A DNA stretch of 64,000 nt from an uncultured Lachnospiraceae bacterium (GCA_947382355.1 CANCYR010000007.1:21943-85942); one strand, 5' to 3'. Positions 8,252 through 17,686 are shown, counted from the stretch's first letter. The notes: generated from the letters alone by a model not told the origin. Program-made: numbers and translations.

Positions 8252-10681
8252 ATGAATACAGCATTATCATGGATTAAAGCATATGTGCCGGAGCTTGCAT
8301 GTACCGATCAGGAATATACCGATGCGATGACTCTTACAGGAACAAAGGTTGAGACCTTTAAACGGCTGGATAAAAATCTGGATAAAATCTATGTGGGACA
8401 GATTGAATCCATTGAAAAGCATCCGGATGCGGATAAGCTGATTATCTGTCAGGTAAATATAGGAAAGGAAACCCTGCAGATTGTAACGGGGGCTCCCAAT
8501 GTAAAAGTGGGAGATAAGGTTCCGGTTGTCATAGACGGGGGCAAGGTTGCAGGAGGGCATGACGGCGGTCCGCTGCCGGAGGACGGAATCACAATCAAAA
8601 ACGGAAAGCTAAGAGGGGTGGAATCTTTTGGCATGATGTGCTCCATTGAAGAGTTAGGCTCAAGCAGGGACATGTATCCGGAGGCACCGGAGCTTGGCAT
8701 TTATATTTTTCCGGAGGATACAGAGGTGGGCGCCGATGCCATAGAAGAGCTGGGGCTCAGGGATACGGTTTTTGAATATGAGATTACCTCTAACAGAGTG
8801 GACTGCTACAGCGTGCTCGGCATTGCAAGAGAAGCAGCAGTTACCTTTGGCAAACCATTTATTATGCCTAAGGTAGAAGTAAAGGGAAACGGAGAAAAAA
8901 TAGAAGACTATATTTCCGTGGAAGTAAAGGATCAGGAGCTTTGTCCAAGATATTGCGCAAGGGTATGTACCAATATTAAGATTGCGCCCTCGCCAAAATG
9001 GATGCAGAGAAGACTGGCGGCAAGCGGTATCCGTCCCATCAACAATCTGGTTGACATAACAAACTATGTAATGGAAGAATACGGTCAGCCCATGCATGCT
9101 TTCGACTTATCCACCATTTCAGGCAATAAAATCATAGTGCGCAGAGCAGAGGACGGAGAGGAATTTCAGACACTGGACGGGCAGATTAGAAAGCTGGATA
9201 AGGATATGCTGATGATTTGCGACGGCGAAAAGGAAATCGGTATTGCTGGAATCATGGGCGGTGAAAATTCCAAAATTACGGATGATGTAAAAACTGTATT
9301 ATTTGAAGCTGCCATTTTTCATGGTGCCAATATCCGGAAATCTGCAAAGCGTCTCGGGCTTCGTACCGAGGCTTCCGGTAAGTTTGAAAAGGGACTGGAC
9401 CCTTACAATGCAGAGGCTGCCATTAACAGAGCCTGCCAGTTGATTGAAGAATTAGGCTGCGGGGAAGTAGTGGACGGCATGATAGATGTAAAGGCTCCTT
9501 TAAAGGAACTGAACCGGATTCCTTTTAAGGCTGAAAGAGTCAACAGGCTTCTTGGCACGGATATTTCCCAGCAGGAAATGCTTGCTATTTTTGAACGTCT
9601 GGAATTAAAGGCGCTTACGGAAGAAAACGGAGATAAGCTTCTTGAAATTCCTTCTTTCCGTCAGGATTTGGAAGGAATTGCGGATATTGCAGAGGAAGTG
9701 GCAAGGTTTTACGGCTATGACAAAATTCCCACAACCCTTCCAAGCGGGGAAGCTACTACAGGAAAGCTTCCATTTAAGCTGCGTATTGAAGAAAAGGCAA
9801 GAGACATTGCGGAGTATTGCGGATTTTCCCAGGGAATGTGCTATTCTTTTGAAAGTCCCAGGGTATTTGACAAGTTGTTAATTCCTAAAGAGGATGTGCT
9901 CAGGAAAGCAATTGTAATAGCAAATCCTCTGGGAGAGGATTTCTCCATTATGAGAACCATTTCCTTAAATGGAATGCTGACTTCTCTGGCAACCAATTAT
10001 AACAGAAGAAATAAAGATGTGCGTTTATATGAGCTCGGCAATATTTATCTGCCAAAGGAAGTGCCCCTTACGGAGCTGCCGGATGAAAGGATGGAATTCA
10101 CCCTTGGCATGTATGGAGACGGGGATTTCTTTACGATGAAAGGTGTGGTGGAGGAATTTTTTGAAGCTATAGGCATGGATAAAAAAGCGGTTTATGACCC
10201 CAATGCAGGAAAGCCCTTCTTACATCCTGGCAGACAGGCCAATATTATATATGACGGAAAAACAGTAGGATATTTAGGAGAGGTTCATCCGGAGGTATGC
10301 GATAATTATGATATCGGAACAAAGGCTTATGTGGCAGTGCTTGACATACCGTCCCTCCTTCCCTTTGCAACCTTCAACAGAAAATACCGGGGAATTGCAA
10401 AATACCCTGCCGTGAAACGGGATATTTCCATGGTAGTGCCAAAGGAAATCCTGGCAGGTCAGATTGAAGCAATGATTGCACAGAGAGGCGGTAAGATTTT
10501 AGAGCATTATGAGCTGTTTGATATTTATGAAGGAGAACAGATTAAGGAAGGCTTTAAATCCATGGCATACTCCATTTATTTCCGTGCCAATGACAGGACA
10601 TTGGAGGAAGCAGATGTAAACGGAGCCATGAAGAAGATTTTAAACGGTCTGGAAGGACTTGGCATTGAACTGAGACAATAG
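8252..10681 (+). CDS. pheT: Phenylalanine-tRNA ligase beta subunit
   Basis: An 809-aa beta subunit of PheRS. Domains in order: N-terminal EMAP/OB tRNA-binding domain (about residues 40-150; IEKHPDADKLIICQV), the B3/B4 editing domain that hydrolyses Tyr-tRNA-Phe (about 200-380; NNLVDITNYVMEEYGQPMHAFD is typical), B5 DNA-binding-like domain (about 405-475), catalytic-like core, and a C-terminal ferredoxin-fold anticodon-binding domain (KYPAVKRDISMVVPKE onward). Full length. Start ATG 8252 follows AGAAAGGAATGAAGAAAG. It probably depends on transcription from the pheS T-box through the intervening repeats, but a separate promoter inside that AT-rich spacer cannot be excluded. Confidence 0.97.
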   Translation: MNTALSWIKAYVPELACTDQEYTDAMTLTGTKVETFKRLDKNLDKIYVGQIESIEKHPDADKLIICQVNIGKETLQIVTGAPNVKVGDKVPVVIDGGKVAGGHDGGPLPEDGITIKNGKLRGVESFGMMCSIEELGSSRDMYPEAPELGIYIFPEDTEVGADAIEELGLRDTVFEYEITSNRVDCYSVLGIAREAAVTFGKPFIMPKVEVKGNGEKIEDYISVEVKDQELCPRYCARVCTNIKIAPSPKWMQRRLAASGIRPINNLVDITNYVMEEYGQPMHAFDLSTISGNKIIVRRAEDGEEFQTLDGQIRKLDKDMLMICDGEKEIGIAGIMGGENSKITDDVKTVLFEAAIFHGANIRKSAKRLGLRTEASGKFEKGLDPYNAEAAINRACQLIEELGCGEVVDGMIDVKAPLKELNRIPFKAERVNRLLGTDISQQEMLAIFERLELKALTEENGDKLLEIPSFRQDLEGIADIAEEVARFYGYDKIPTTLPSGEATTGKLPFKLRIEEKARDIAEYCGFSQGMCYSFESPRVFDKLLIPKEDVLRKAIVIANPLGEDFSIMRTISLNGMLTSLATNYNRRNKDVRLYELGNIYLPKEVPLTELPDERMEFTLGMYGDGDFFTMKGVVEEFFEAIGMDKKAVYDPNAGKPFLHPGRQANIIYDGKTVGYLGEVHPEVCDNYDIGTKAYVAVLDIPSLLPFATFNRKYRGIAKYPAVKRDISMVVPKEILAGQIEAMIAQRGGKILEHYELFDIYEGEQIKEGFKSMAYSIYFRANDRTLEEADVNGAMKKILNGLEGLGIELRQ

Positions 10682-10707
10682 CAGCCTGGAACGGATTTTG
10701 GAAAAAC

Positions 10708-10929
10708 GTAACAGTTCCTGTAGCAGATTTCACCGCAGGCGCCGGAATGGACTTCCGTCAGAATATGTTTCTACGTCGTCCCGCTCCCGCTCTGATAAAA
10801 ACGCAGCAGTGCTAAGCTCGAAAATACCTCGCTAAGCGCTGGCGATTTTATAAGGACTCCTTTAGAAATCATATTCTGACGGAAGTCCATTCCGGCGCCT
10901 GCAGTGAAATCTGCTGCAGGAACTGTTAC
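10708..10929. mobile_element. MITE-like long inverted-repeat element, copy 1
   Basis: 222 nt between pheT and queA. It begins GTAACAGTTCCTG and ends CAGGAACTGTTAC. The outer 60 nt on each side are complementary with about two mismatches. The tip has ATGTTTCTACGTCG on one side and CTCCTTTAGAAATCAT on the other, enclosing CTGATAAAAACGC and a CTAAGCTCG...CGCTAAGCG module. Flanks GAAAAAC occur at both ends (7 identical bases, 1 nt offset on the right), as expected of a target-site duplication. No coding capacity, so any movement needs a transposase supplied elsewhere. The longest queA reading frame begins inside it, but the true queA start is outside. Confidence 0.8.
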
Positions 10930-10954
10930 AGAAAAACAAAGAAATGAGAACAAC

Positions 10955-11989
10955 ATGGATAACATAAAAAAATCAGATTTTTATTTTGACCTGCCGCAGG
11001 AATTGATTGCGCAGGATCCCTTGGAGGACAGAACCGGCTCAAGGCTTCTCGCCTTAAAGAAAGACACGGGGGAGATTTCCCATCATACTTTCCGGGATAT
11101 CACCCGCTTTTTAAAGCCGGGGGACTGTCTTGTCTTAAATGACACGAAAGTGCTTCCCGCAAGGCTTATGGGAGTAAAAGAAGATACCGGGGCCGGTGTG
11201 GAGGTGCTGTTGCTAAAAAGAAAAGAAAATGACTGCTGGGAAACCCTTGTAAAGCCGGGAAAAAAAGCAAAGCCGGGAACAAAGCTGGTTTTTGGAGACG
11301 GACTTTTAAAGGCAGAGGTGTTAAAGGTGTTAGAGGAGGGCAACCGCCTGATTCGGTTTTCCTATGAAGGCATTTTTGAAGAGGTGCTTTACCAGCTTGG
11401 AGAAATGCCCCTTCCGCCTTACATTACCCATAAGCTTCAGGATAAGTCCAGGTATCAGACCGTATATGCCAGATATGAAGGCTCTGCGGCGGCACCCACG
11501 GCAGGACTGCATTTTACAAAGGAGCTTCTAAACAAAATTGAGAAAATGGGGGTATCCATTGCTTACGTGACTCTGCATGTAGGACTTGGTACCTTCCGGC
11601 CTGTAAAGGTGGATAATATATTGGAGCATCATATGCATTCGGAGTATTATCAAATATCAAAGGAAGCCGCAGAAAAGATAAACAGGGCAAAGGCAGAAGG
11701 GCACCGGGTCATTGCAGTTGGCACCACAAGCTGCCGGACTCTGGAAAGCGCCGTGAAAGAGGATGGAACGGTGGAAGAATGCTGCGATAACACGGAAATC
11801 TTTATTTATCCCGGCTATCAGTTTCAAATGATAGACGGGCTGATTACCAATTTTCATCTGCCGGAATCCACACTGATTATGCTTGTATCGGCGCTGGCAG
11901 GCAGGGAGCATGTGCTTTTGGCATATGAGGAAGCTATCCGGGAGAAATACCGGTTCTTTTCTTTTGGGGATGCCATGGTGATTTTGTGA
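10955..11989 (+). CDS. queA: S-adenosylmethionine:tRNA ribosyltransferase-isomerase
   Basis: A 344-aa QueA, which transfers the ribosyl part of SAM to 7-aminomethyl-7-deazaguanine in tRNA to make epoxyqueuosine, the penultimate step of queuosine synthesis. Family blocks are clear: [22 protein letters not shown] at the N-terminus, [45 protein letters not shown], and the C-terminal [18 protein letters not shown]. Length is normal. I start at ATG 10955 (MDNIKKSDF) just outside the inverted-repeat element; the frame is open further upstream only because it runs into that element. No other queuosine gene is nearby. A MITE-like insertion directly upstream could influence its expression. Confidence 0.95.
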   Translation: MDNIKKSDFYFDLPQELIAQDPLEDRTGSRLLALKKDTGEISHHTFRDITRFLKPGDCLVLNDTKVLPARLMGVKEDTGAGVEVLLLKRKENDCWETLVKPGKKAKPGTKLVFGDGLLKAEVLKVLEEGNRLIRFSYEGIFEEVLYQLGEMPLPPYITHKLQDKSRYQTVYARYEGSAAAPTAGLHFTKELLNKIEKMGVSIAYVTLHVGLGTFRPVKVDNILEHHMHSEYYQISKEAAEKINRAKAEGHRVIAVGTTSCRTLESAVKEDGTVEECCDNTEIFIYPGYQFQMIDGLITNFHLPESTLIMLVSALAGREHVLLAYEEAIREKYRFFSFGDAMVIL

Positions 11990-12342
11990 AAAGGCTTGCG
12001 GAAAAGGAGAACTTATAAAAAAGCACTATAAAATTCGTCGGATATAAAAAAAGATTTTCCTCTATGTTAGAGGAATTATAAACTTGTACATTGTTTTAAT
12101 ATTTATGGGCAACATTTTGATAATAGAAAATCAGTAAGCCATAATAAAGGATGTAATTGTAGTAAAAAAAGGCGTGTATTTGCAAAAAAACTTAAGTAGG
12201 TATAGTTAAGAGCAACAAAGAACACGCCGAATTTGGATAATATTGTGTTTGCTTAAGAATGGTAAGAATATGTTTGAATTCGGTCAAAGGGCAGGGAACC
12301 AGGTGGATATAAAACCGGGTTCGAGTAATTTTAGTATTTGTA
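11990..12342 (+). other. AT-rich spacer with an inverted repeat
   Basis: No gene is supported here. A small CCTCT/AGAGG hairpin lies near 12059-12074, and GGCGTGT (12171-12177) pairs with ACACGCC (12222-12228) across a 44-nt loop. No transposase or RNA family was recognised. It separates queA from the toxin-antitoxin promoter. Confidence 0.5.
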
Positions 12343-12371
12343 TTGACTTGTAATGACAAATGCGTTACAAT
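12343..12371 (+). promoter_or_regulatory. Promoter and possible operator of the toxin-antitoxin operon
   Basis: TTGACT (12343-12348), 17-bp spacer, TACAAT (12366-12371). TTGTAA at 12348 and TTACAA at 12365 form an inverted repeat spanning the spacer, a plausible site for autorepression by the antitoxin-toxin complex. The operator role is inference. Confidence 0.6.
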
Positions 12372-12394
12372 TTGCCTGGAGGAGATGATTTGAT

Positions 12395-12697
12395 ATGGAA
12401 AAAACAGCAACTTTAAATGTAAGAATAAATCCAACAGTAAAACAACGGGCTGAAGAAGTGCTTACACGATTAGGTATCCCGATGTCTACAGCAATCGACA
12501 TGTACCTCAATCAAATTTCATTAACAGGAGGAATTCCTTTCGCAGTAACATTGCCGAATGCTCCCTCTGTTCTTAATGCAGATTTGATGACGGCAGAGGA
12601 AATTCACAAGAAATTGCAGGAGGGATATGATGATGTACAGGCTGGCAGGGTGCAGGATGCGGCTTCAGCATTTGCAAAATTCAGGGAGAGTCATTAG
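12395..12697 (+). CDS. RelB/DinJ family type II antitoxin
   Basis: A 100-aa antitoxin. The N-terminal half is a ribbon-helix-helix DNA-binding domain of the DinJ/RelB type (TATLNVRINPTVKQRAEEVLTRLGIPMSTAIDMYLNQI), and the C-terminal part is the flexible toxin-binding tail. It should bind the adjacent toxin and repress the operon through the inverted repeat in its promoter. Start ATG 12395 has GGAGGAG 10 nt upstream. The toxin gene begins 2 nt after its stop codon, so the two are translationally close. Confidence 0.9.
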   Translation: MEKTATLNVRINPTVKQRAEEVLTRLGIPMSTAIDMYLNQISLTGGIPFAVTLPNAPSVLNADLMTAEEIHKKLQEGYDDVQAGRVQDAASAFAKFRESH

Positions 12698-12699
12698 AC

Positions 12700-13014
12700 A
12701 TGAAGCAATATAAGGTACAGATCACAGAAAAGGCATTAGCGGATATGGAGGGAATCTATAACTATATTGCGATACAGCTTCAAGCACCGGAAAATGCAAT
12801 AGGACAGTATAACCGGATTGCGGAAGCAATCGAGGAGTTAAACCTGTTTCTGGAGAAAGTAAGACTTATGGAATCTAAGTCGGAACGGTCAATGGGGTTA
12901 AGGCAGTTGGTGGTAGATAATTATTCAGCTTTTTATGTGATTGAGAATGAGAGAGTTATAGTCATGAGAGCATTGTATAGTGCATCCGATATTGGGATAA
13001 GGTTGAAGGATTGA
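12700..13014 (+). CDS. RelE/ParE family toxin
   Basis: A 104-aa toxin of the RelE/ParE superfamily: VQITEKALADMEGIYNYIAIQL is the typical N-terminal strand plus helix hairpin, and the C-terminal RQLVVDNYSAFYVIENERVIVMRALYSASD is the beta-sheet core. RelE-type members cleave mRNA on the ribosome and ParE-type members poison gyrase; the sequence lacks a decisive residue set, although the YNYI/ALYSASD pattern leans to the ParE-like YafQ/RelE neighbourhood. It forms an operon with the antitoxin. The protein ends at a normal length and looks intact. Confidence 0.88.
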   Translation: MKQYKVQITEKALADMEGIYNYIAIQLQAPENAIGQYNRIAEAIEELNLFLEKVRLMESKSERSMGLRQLVVDNYSAFYVIENERVIVMRALYSASDIGIRLKD

Positions 13015-13107
13015 AAAGTATAATTTTGGTACATAAAGCAATTTTGAAATAATAATACTATTTTATGGATAGTTAGATAGTATCGGTAATCTTCACTTCA
13101 TGCAGGC

Positions 13108-13136
13108 TTGCATTTTTAAAGAAAGTAGGATAAAAT
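13108..13136 (+). promoter_or_regulatory. Promoter of the PilZ gene
   Basis: TTGCAT (13108-13113), 17-bp spacer, TAAAAT (13131-13136), 37 nt before the PilZ start codon. Confidence 0.55.
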
Positions 13137-13173
13137 ACAATAGAATATGAAATTTGCCGGAAAGGGGTTACAT

Positions 13174-13518
13174 ATGGAAGAAAAAAGAAAAAGCAGAAGA
13201 ATGGAATTGACTTCTAAATTGATTGTTAAGCGGCTCAGCGGAAAGAAGACAGATGGCGCCAGCGAAGTTATCATTGATGTGCAGAACGTTTCCAAGACGG
13301 GAGTAGGTTTTACCTGTGATACCCTTTTGGATATTGGTACCGTATATGAAGCATATCTGACAATCTGGACAAAAGAAGTGATTCATGCATTTGTTGAGGT
13401 TGTCCGTATTGCAAAAGAAGATAATACATATTCTTATGGCGGAATCTTTATCGGCATGCCTGAAATGGACGCTGCCAGAATCGAAGTGTATGATACTGTT
13501 ACAGCCAATGTAAAATAA
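13174..13518 (+). CDS. PilZ domain protein (probable c-di-GMP receptor)
   Basis: A 114-aa protein consisting of one PilZ domain. The c-di-GMP contacts are visible: an RKSRR motif near residue 5-10 matching RxxxR, and NVSKTGVGF matching the D/NxSxxG motif. Start ATG 13174 (MEEKRKSRR) has AAAGGGG 7 nt upstream and removes nine unlikely residues of the longest frame. It would report intracellular cyclic di-GMP to an unknown partner. A GAF-HD-GYP protein at 55 kb is a potential phosphodiesterase in the same genome. It is monocistronic, ended by a strong hairpin. Confidence 0.85.
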   Translation: MEEKRKSRRMELTSKLIVKRLSGKKTDGASEVIIDVQNVSKTGVGFTCDTLLDIGTVYEAYLTIWTKEVIHAFVEVVRIAKEDNTYSYGGIFIGMPEMDAARIEVYDTVTANVK

Positions 13519-13540
13519 GGTTACATGGTAATTAAAATAA

Positions 13541-13598
13541 GAAAATGCGTCCTGCCTTTTGTGGAAAATGTAAAGGCAGGGCGCATTTTCAGTTTTTT
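13541..13598. terminator. Bidirectional terminator
   Basis: AAAATGCGtCCTGCCTTT pairs with AAAGGCAGGgCGCATTTT around a 12-nt loop, flanked by A-rich and T-rich sequence. It serves the convergent PilZ and aroA genes. Confidence 0.85.
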
Positions 13599-13607
13599 CA
13601 GGTGGAT

Positions 13608-14885
13608 TTATTCGGTAAGCCGTGCTAAATCCTCATAAAAAGCAGGATAAGAAATATTGACGCACTGGCTGTCCTTTATTTCTGTAACGCCGTCTGCGCA
13701 TAAAGCGGCAACTGCAAAGCTCATGGCAATCCGGTGATCTGCTTTAGAATCAATAACGGCTCCGGACAGCGGCGCGCCTCCATGAATAATCATGCCGTCT
13801 TCCGTGGGAGCAATGTTGCAGCCCATGGCAGACAGATTTTCCGCCATCACGTCAATCCGGTTGGATTCTTTTACTTTTAATTCTGCAGCATCCATAATAG
13901 TAGTAGTGCCCTCTGCAAATGCAGCCATAACTGCAATGATGGGAAGCTCGTCAATTAGAGTGGGAATGATTTCCCCTTTGATGGTAATTCCGTGAAGAGT
14001 GCTGGATTTCACAAGAATATCCGCAACCGGTTCACCATGCTCCTCATTTACATTTAAAAGAGTGATGCTGCCGCCCATTTCCTTTGCCACCTTTAAAATA
14101 CCATCCCTGGTAGGATTGATTCCCACATTTTTTATGAGAATTTCACTGTTTGGAACAATAAGCCCGGCGGCAATAAAGTATGCGGCGGAAGAAATATCCC
14201 CTGGCACCTCTACCTTTTGCCCTAAAAGCTCCGGTTCCGGAAGTATGGAAACGGTAGTATCCCTGTTTGTAAGCTCAGCACCGAAATAGCGCAGCATGAT
14301 CTCCGAGTGATTCCGGCTTATGTAAGGCTCCGTTACCTTTGTTTCCCCGTCTGCATAAAGCCCTGCCAAAAGGATGGCTGATTTTACCTGGGCGGAAGCC
14401 ACCCCGGAAGTATAATGGATTGCTTTCAGATGCTTTCCGGTAATGGAAAGGGGGGCACAGCCGTTTCCGCTTATGCTTTTTATGTCTGCTCCCATTTCAG
14501 TTAATGGGTCTATAATGCGCTTCATGGGGCGCTTTTGAATAGAAGCATCTCCCGTTAAGGTTACGGAAAAGGGCTGGGGAGCCAGTATGCCGGAAATCAG
14601 CCGGACAGTAGTGCCGCTGTTGCCTGCATCCAATAATTCCGAAGGGGCGCTTAAGCCATGCAGTCCTTTTCCGTGGACTAAAATTCTGTCCGGAGTATTT
14701 TCAATGGAAATGCCCAGCTTCCGAAAGCAGGAGATAGTGGACAAACAGTCCGCGCCCTGCAGGAAGTTGGTAACCTCCGTCAATCCCCGGGAAATGGAAC
14801 CGAACATAACTGCCCGGTGGGAAATGGATTTATCTCCGGGAATGGTTACTTCCCCTTTTAATCTCTGCACCTTTTTAAATTCCAT
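13608..14885 (-). CDS. aroA: 3-phosphoshikimate 1-carboxyvinyltransferase (EPSP synthase)
   Basis: A 425-aa EPSP synthase, which joins phosphoenolpyruvate to shikimate-3-phosphate in the sixth step of the shikimate pathway. Diagnostic blocks: GDKSISHRAVMFGSI at the N-terminus (Lys and Ser bind substrate), LDAGNSGTTVRLISG, TGDASIQKRPMKRIIDPL, the DELPIIAVMAAFAEGTT hinge with its catalytic Asp-Glu, and the C-terminal DHRIAMSFAVAAL. Length is normal. It is the last gene of the minus-strand aroF-tyrA-aroA group, 156 nt after tyrA, with its own ribosome site (AAGGAATTTTTAAAA). Confidence 0.96.
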   Translation of the reverse strand: MEFKKVQRLKGEVTIPGDKSISHRAVMFGSISRGLTEVTNFLQGADCLSTISCFRKLGISIENTPDRILVHGKGLHGLSAPSELLDAGNSGTTVRLISGILAPQPFSVTLTGDASIQKRPMKRIIDPLTEMGADIKSISGNGCAPLSITGKHLKAIHYTSGVASAQVKSAILLAGLYADGETKVTEPYISRNHSEIMLRYFGAELTNRDTTVSILPEPELLGQKVEVPGDISSAAYFIAAGLIVPNSEILIKNVGINPTRDGILKVAKEMGGSITLLNVNEEHGEPVADILVKSSTLHGITIKGEIIPTLIDELPIIAVMAAFAEGTTTIMDAAELKVKESNRIDVMAENLSAMGCNIAPTEDGMIIHGGAPLSGAVIDSKADHRIAMSFAVAALCADGVTEIKDSQCVNISYPAFYEDLARLTE

Positions 14886-15041
14886 TTTTAAAAATTCCTT
14901 TCTATGTTTTAAACATTTCCGGTATGAAGCGGACCGGCATATTGGGTACTGACATATTGATATTTAACAGAATCCATTGTCTGTTTTCCCTTGAACTGCA
15001 GACTTATGCTAAATATCAGTGTTTCAGTACATTAATTTTTG

Positions 15042-16154
15042 TCAGCCGGCAGTATAAATGGTATAGTTATTGTTTTCCAGCAGTTTGATGGCAGACTGTC
15101 TGGAGGCCTCATCATAAAATTCAATGCGCAGGGCGCCTTCTTCAAACTCCCGGTTGTGCATGATTCCGATATTTTTTATGCTGATACGGTGTTTTGCCAA
15201 AATAACCGATGTTCTGGCAATGGAGCCGGCTTCATCGGGAACCTCCAGATGTATATCATAGACCTTTTTGATAGGGCCGCTGGAAGCATTGGGAAAGGAA
15301 TCCCGATAGTTTTTGGCAGTATCAAATAAAGAATAAATAAAATCTCCGGAAGGGGCAGCCGGCAGACTGTTTAACTCATCCCTTATTCTGGTCAGGGAAG
15401 CGATATAATCATCCAGCAGATTCCGGATGTTTTCCGTATTGGTCATGCAGATTTGCTGCCACATAACAGGAGAGGAGGAGGCGATTCTTGTAATATCCTT
15501 AAACCCTCCTGCAGCAATCAGCTTCATAAGCCCTTTTTCCGTATCAGAATCCTTTACCAGATTTACCAGGCTGGAAGCAATGATATGAGGCAGATGGCTT
15601 ACGGCTGCCGTAATATAATCGTGTTCTTTATAGTCTAAAATAAGGGGAATCGCCCCAAAGGAGGCTACCAGCTCTTTATAGCTGTTCAAAAGGTCTTTTG
15701 ATACATTTTCCGTTGGTGTCAAAATATAATAAGCGTTTTCCAAAAGGAGAGGGTTGGAATTTTCATAGCCGGTCTTTTCGCTGCCGGCCATAGGGTGCCC
15801 GCCGATAAAGCAGGATTCCAGCCCTTCTTTTGTAATGACTTCATGAATAGCGGACTTAACGCTGCCTACGTCTGTGAGAATGCAGCCCTTTTTTATATAA
15901 TCCTTTATGTTCTTTAAGTTTTCATCATTTTTAGAAACCGGGGCACAGAGGAACAAAATGTCACACTGAAAAAAATCCGGACTTAACGACGGATAAGCTT
16001 CGTCAATGGTTCCTTCCTCCATGGCAAGAAGCAGGGTCTGTCTGTTAATATCAAAAGCCTTGATTTGAATATGGGGTTTTGCTTTTTTCACTGCCTTTGC
16101 TATGGAGCCGCCAATCAGGCCAAGCCCCATAAAGGCACAGGTAGTTATATCCAT
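15042..16154 (-). CDS. tyrA: Prephenate dehydrogenase with ACT domain
   Basis: A 370-aa prephenate dehydrogenase. It oxidatively decarboxylates prephenate to 4-hydroxyphenylpyruvate in tyrosine synthesis. The N-terminal Rossmann domain has the GLGLIGGSIAKAVKK dinucleotide loop, and the core shows GGHPMAGSEKTGYENS and the AVSHLPHIIASSLVN helix with catalytic His. The C-terminal 75 residues (VYDIHLEVPDEAGSIARTSVILAKHRISIKNIG) form an ACT domain, which commonly provides tyrosine feedback. It starts 19 nt after the aroF stop codon, so the two are co-transcribed. Confidence 0.94.
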   Translation of the reverse strand: MDITTCAFMGLGLIGGSIAKAVKKAKPHIQIKAFDINRQTLLLAMEEGTIDEAYPSLSPDFFQCDILFLCAPVSKNDENLKNIKDYIKKGCILTDVGSVKSAIHEVITKEGLESCFIGGHPMAGSEKTGYENSNPLLLENAYYILTPTENVSKDLLNSYKELVASFGAIPLILDYKEHDYITAAVSHLPHIIASSLVNLVKDSDTEKGLMKLIAAGGFKDITRIASSSPVMWQQICMTNTENIRNLLDDYIASLTRIRDELNSLPAAPSGDFIYSLFDTAKNYRDSFPNASSGPIKKVYDIHLEVPDEAGSIARTSVILAKHRISIKNIGIMHNREFEEGALRIEFYDEASRQSAIKLLENNNYTIYTAG

Positions 16155-16173
16155 CTTTTGCGTCTCCCTGTAT

Positions 16174-17187
16174 TTAGAAGGTACGGTTTACCAGTTTGGC
16201 AAATGGTTTTAATTCTTTGCATAAAGCATCAAACTTTTTAAAGGTCAGTGACTGAGGCCCGTCGGATAAGGCATTGGCAGGGTCATTGTGTACCTCTATC
16301 ATAAGACCGTCGCTGTCGCAGGCAACGGCTGCCTTTGCCATGGGAGCCACATATTTATAGGAGCCGGTGGAGTGGGAGGGGTCCACGATAACCGGCAAAT
16401 GTGCTTTGGATTTTAATACCGGAACAGCGCTGATGTCCAAAGTATTCCTTGTAGCTGTTTCAAAGGTGCGGATGCCTCTTTCACAAAGGACTATGTTGGG
16501 ATTTCCCTCAGCGATAATATATTCAGCAGCATTGAGCCACTCATCAATAGTGGCGCAAAGTCCTCTTTTTAACAGTACGGGCATACCGGAACGTCCGGCT
16601 TCCTTTAATAATATAAAGTTCTGCATATTTCTGGCGCCTATCTGAATCATGTCTACATATTTTTGCGCCGCTTCAATAGCCTCCAGACTGACTACCTCGC
16701 AAATAGTGGTAAGACCGGTTTCCTGTTTGGCAGTCTGCATATATTTTAAGCCTTCCGCCTCAAGACCCTGAAAGGAATATGGAGAGGTACGTGGCTTGTA
16801 GGCGCCGCCTCTTAAAATGGTAGCTCCGGAAGCCTTTACCGCATGGGCGATTTCCAAAAGCTGCTTTTCTGTTTCCACCGCACAGGGACCTGCCATAATC
16901 GTCAGGTTTCCCGGCCCGATAGTAGTATTTCCCACAGAAACAGTAGTTGGCTCAGGATGAAGCTTAATATTGGATAGCTTATAGCTTTCTGAAATGGGCA
17001 CAATTTTTTCCACGTCCTTAAAGCTTGTGAGGTTTTCTGCCGGAAGCTTTGACTTATCACCTACGATACCGATAATGGTCACTTCTTCCCCTTTTGAAAG
17101 ATGAACCTGAAGCTGGAAGCTTTCAATGTATTCTTTGATGGATTGAATGCTGCTGTCGGCAGCATCCGGTTTCATTACTACGATCAT
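16174..17187 (-). CDS. aroF: 3-deoxy-7-phosphoheptulonate synthase (type I beta)
   Basis: A 337-aa DAHP synthase, the first enzyme of the shikimate pathway (PEP plus erythrose-4-phosphate). The first about 70 residues form the ferredoxin-like regulatory domain of the Thermotoga/Bacillus-type enzymes (IKEYIESFQLQVHLSKGEEVTIIGIVGD). The TIM barrel follows with MAGPCAVETEKQL, GGAYKPRTSPYSFQGLG-like loop (here GLEAEG), KRGL, and VDPSHSTG near the C-terminus. I place the start at 17187 (MIVVMKPD) because GGAG lies 8 nt upstream; the longer frame adds 22 residues without support. It leads the aroF-tyrA-aroA operon. Confidence 0.94.
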   Translation of the reverse strand: MIVVMKPDAADSSIQSIKEYIESFQLQVHLSKGEEVTIIGIVGDKSKLPAENLTSFKDVEKIVPISESYKLSNIKLHPEPTTVSVGNTTIGPGNLTIMAGPCAVETEKQLLEIAHAVKASGATILRGGAYKPRTSPYSFQGLEAEGLKYMQTAKQETGLTTICEVVSLEAIEAAQKYVDMIQIGARNMQNFILLKEAGRSGMPVLLKRGLCATIDEWLNAAEYIIAEGNPNIVLCERGIRTFETATRNTLDISAVPVLKSKAHLPVIVDPSHSTGSYKYVAPMAKAAVACDSDGLMIEVHNDPANALSDGPQSLTFKKFDALCKELKPFAKLVNRTF

Positions 17188-17316
17188 TTTCTTTATCTCC
17201 ATTTCTGATTTTATTTTTTGTATTTTGATTGAAAATACGTGCTGAAAGCACATGAATTATTGTAACGTGAGGGATTTGAAATGTCAACACTTTATTACTT
17301 TAAAGTGTGTTAGTGC

Positions 17317-17546
17317 GTAACAGTTCAGCCTGCGGGTTTTGGATTTGAGGACGTAGGAACTGGCAGAACATATAATAGTCTTCGGGGCACGCTCCCGCTC
17401 TGATAAAAACGCAACAGTGCTAAGCTCGAAAATACCTCGCTAAGCGCTGTTGCGTTTTTATCAGAGCGAAAGCGTGCCACTAAGACTTCTATCTGCCTTG
17501 TCCCTCCTGCGTCCTCAAATCCAAAACTTGCAGGCTGAACTGTTAC
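17317..17546. mobile_element. MITE-like long inverted-repeat element, copy 2
   Basis: 230 nt between the divergent aroF and EF-G-like genes. Ends GTAACAGTTCAGCCTG and CAGGCTGAACTGTTAC; the arms pair along about 100 nt each, including GGATTTGAGGACG/CGTCCTCAAATCC and CTGATAAAAACGCAACAG/CTGTTGCGTTTTTATCAG. The loop is TGCTAAGCTCGAAAATACC plus TCGCTAAGCG, which is shared with copy 1. Seven flanking bases TTAGTGC are repeated on both sides, a likely target-site duplication. Outer arms have no similarity to copies 1 or 3 beyond the terminal 10-12 bases. Confidence 0.8.
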
Positions 17547-17572
17547 ATTAGTGCCGGCCCTTCAAAAAATGA

Positions 17573-17601
17573 TTGAAAATTATCAGAATTTTTAGTAAAA
17601 T
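17573..17601 (+). promoter_or_regulatory. Promoter of the EF-G-like gene
   Basis: TTGAAA (17573-17578), 17-bp spacer, TAAAAT (17596-17601), starting 27 nt beyond the inverted-repeat element. Confidence 0.6.
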
Positions 17602-17686
17602 ATCCATATGGTGTTGCTATTGTAAATTCATTTTCAAAATACTTTCGGCAAATTATCAAAAATAATAATATAATGGAGGGAATTAT

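Noticed and set aside
10771..10965. 64-codon minus-strand frame
   Set aside because: It is the palindromic element copy 1 read on the other strand.
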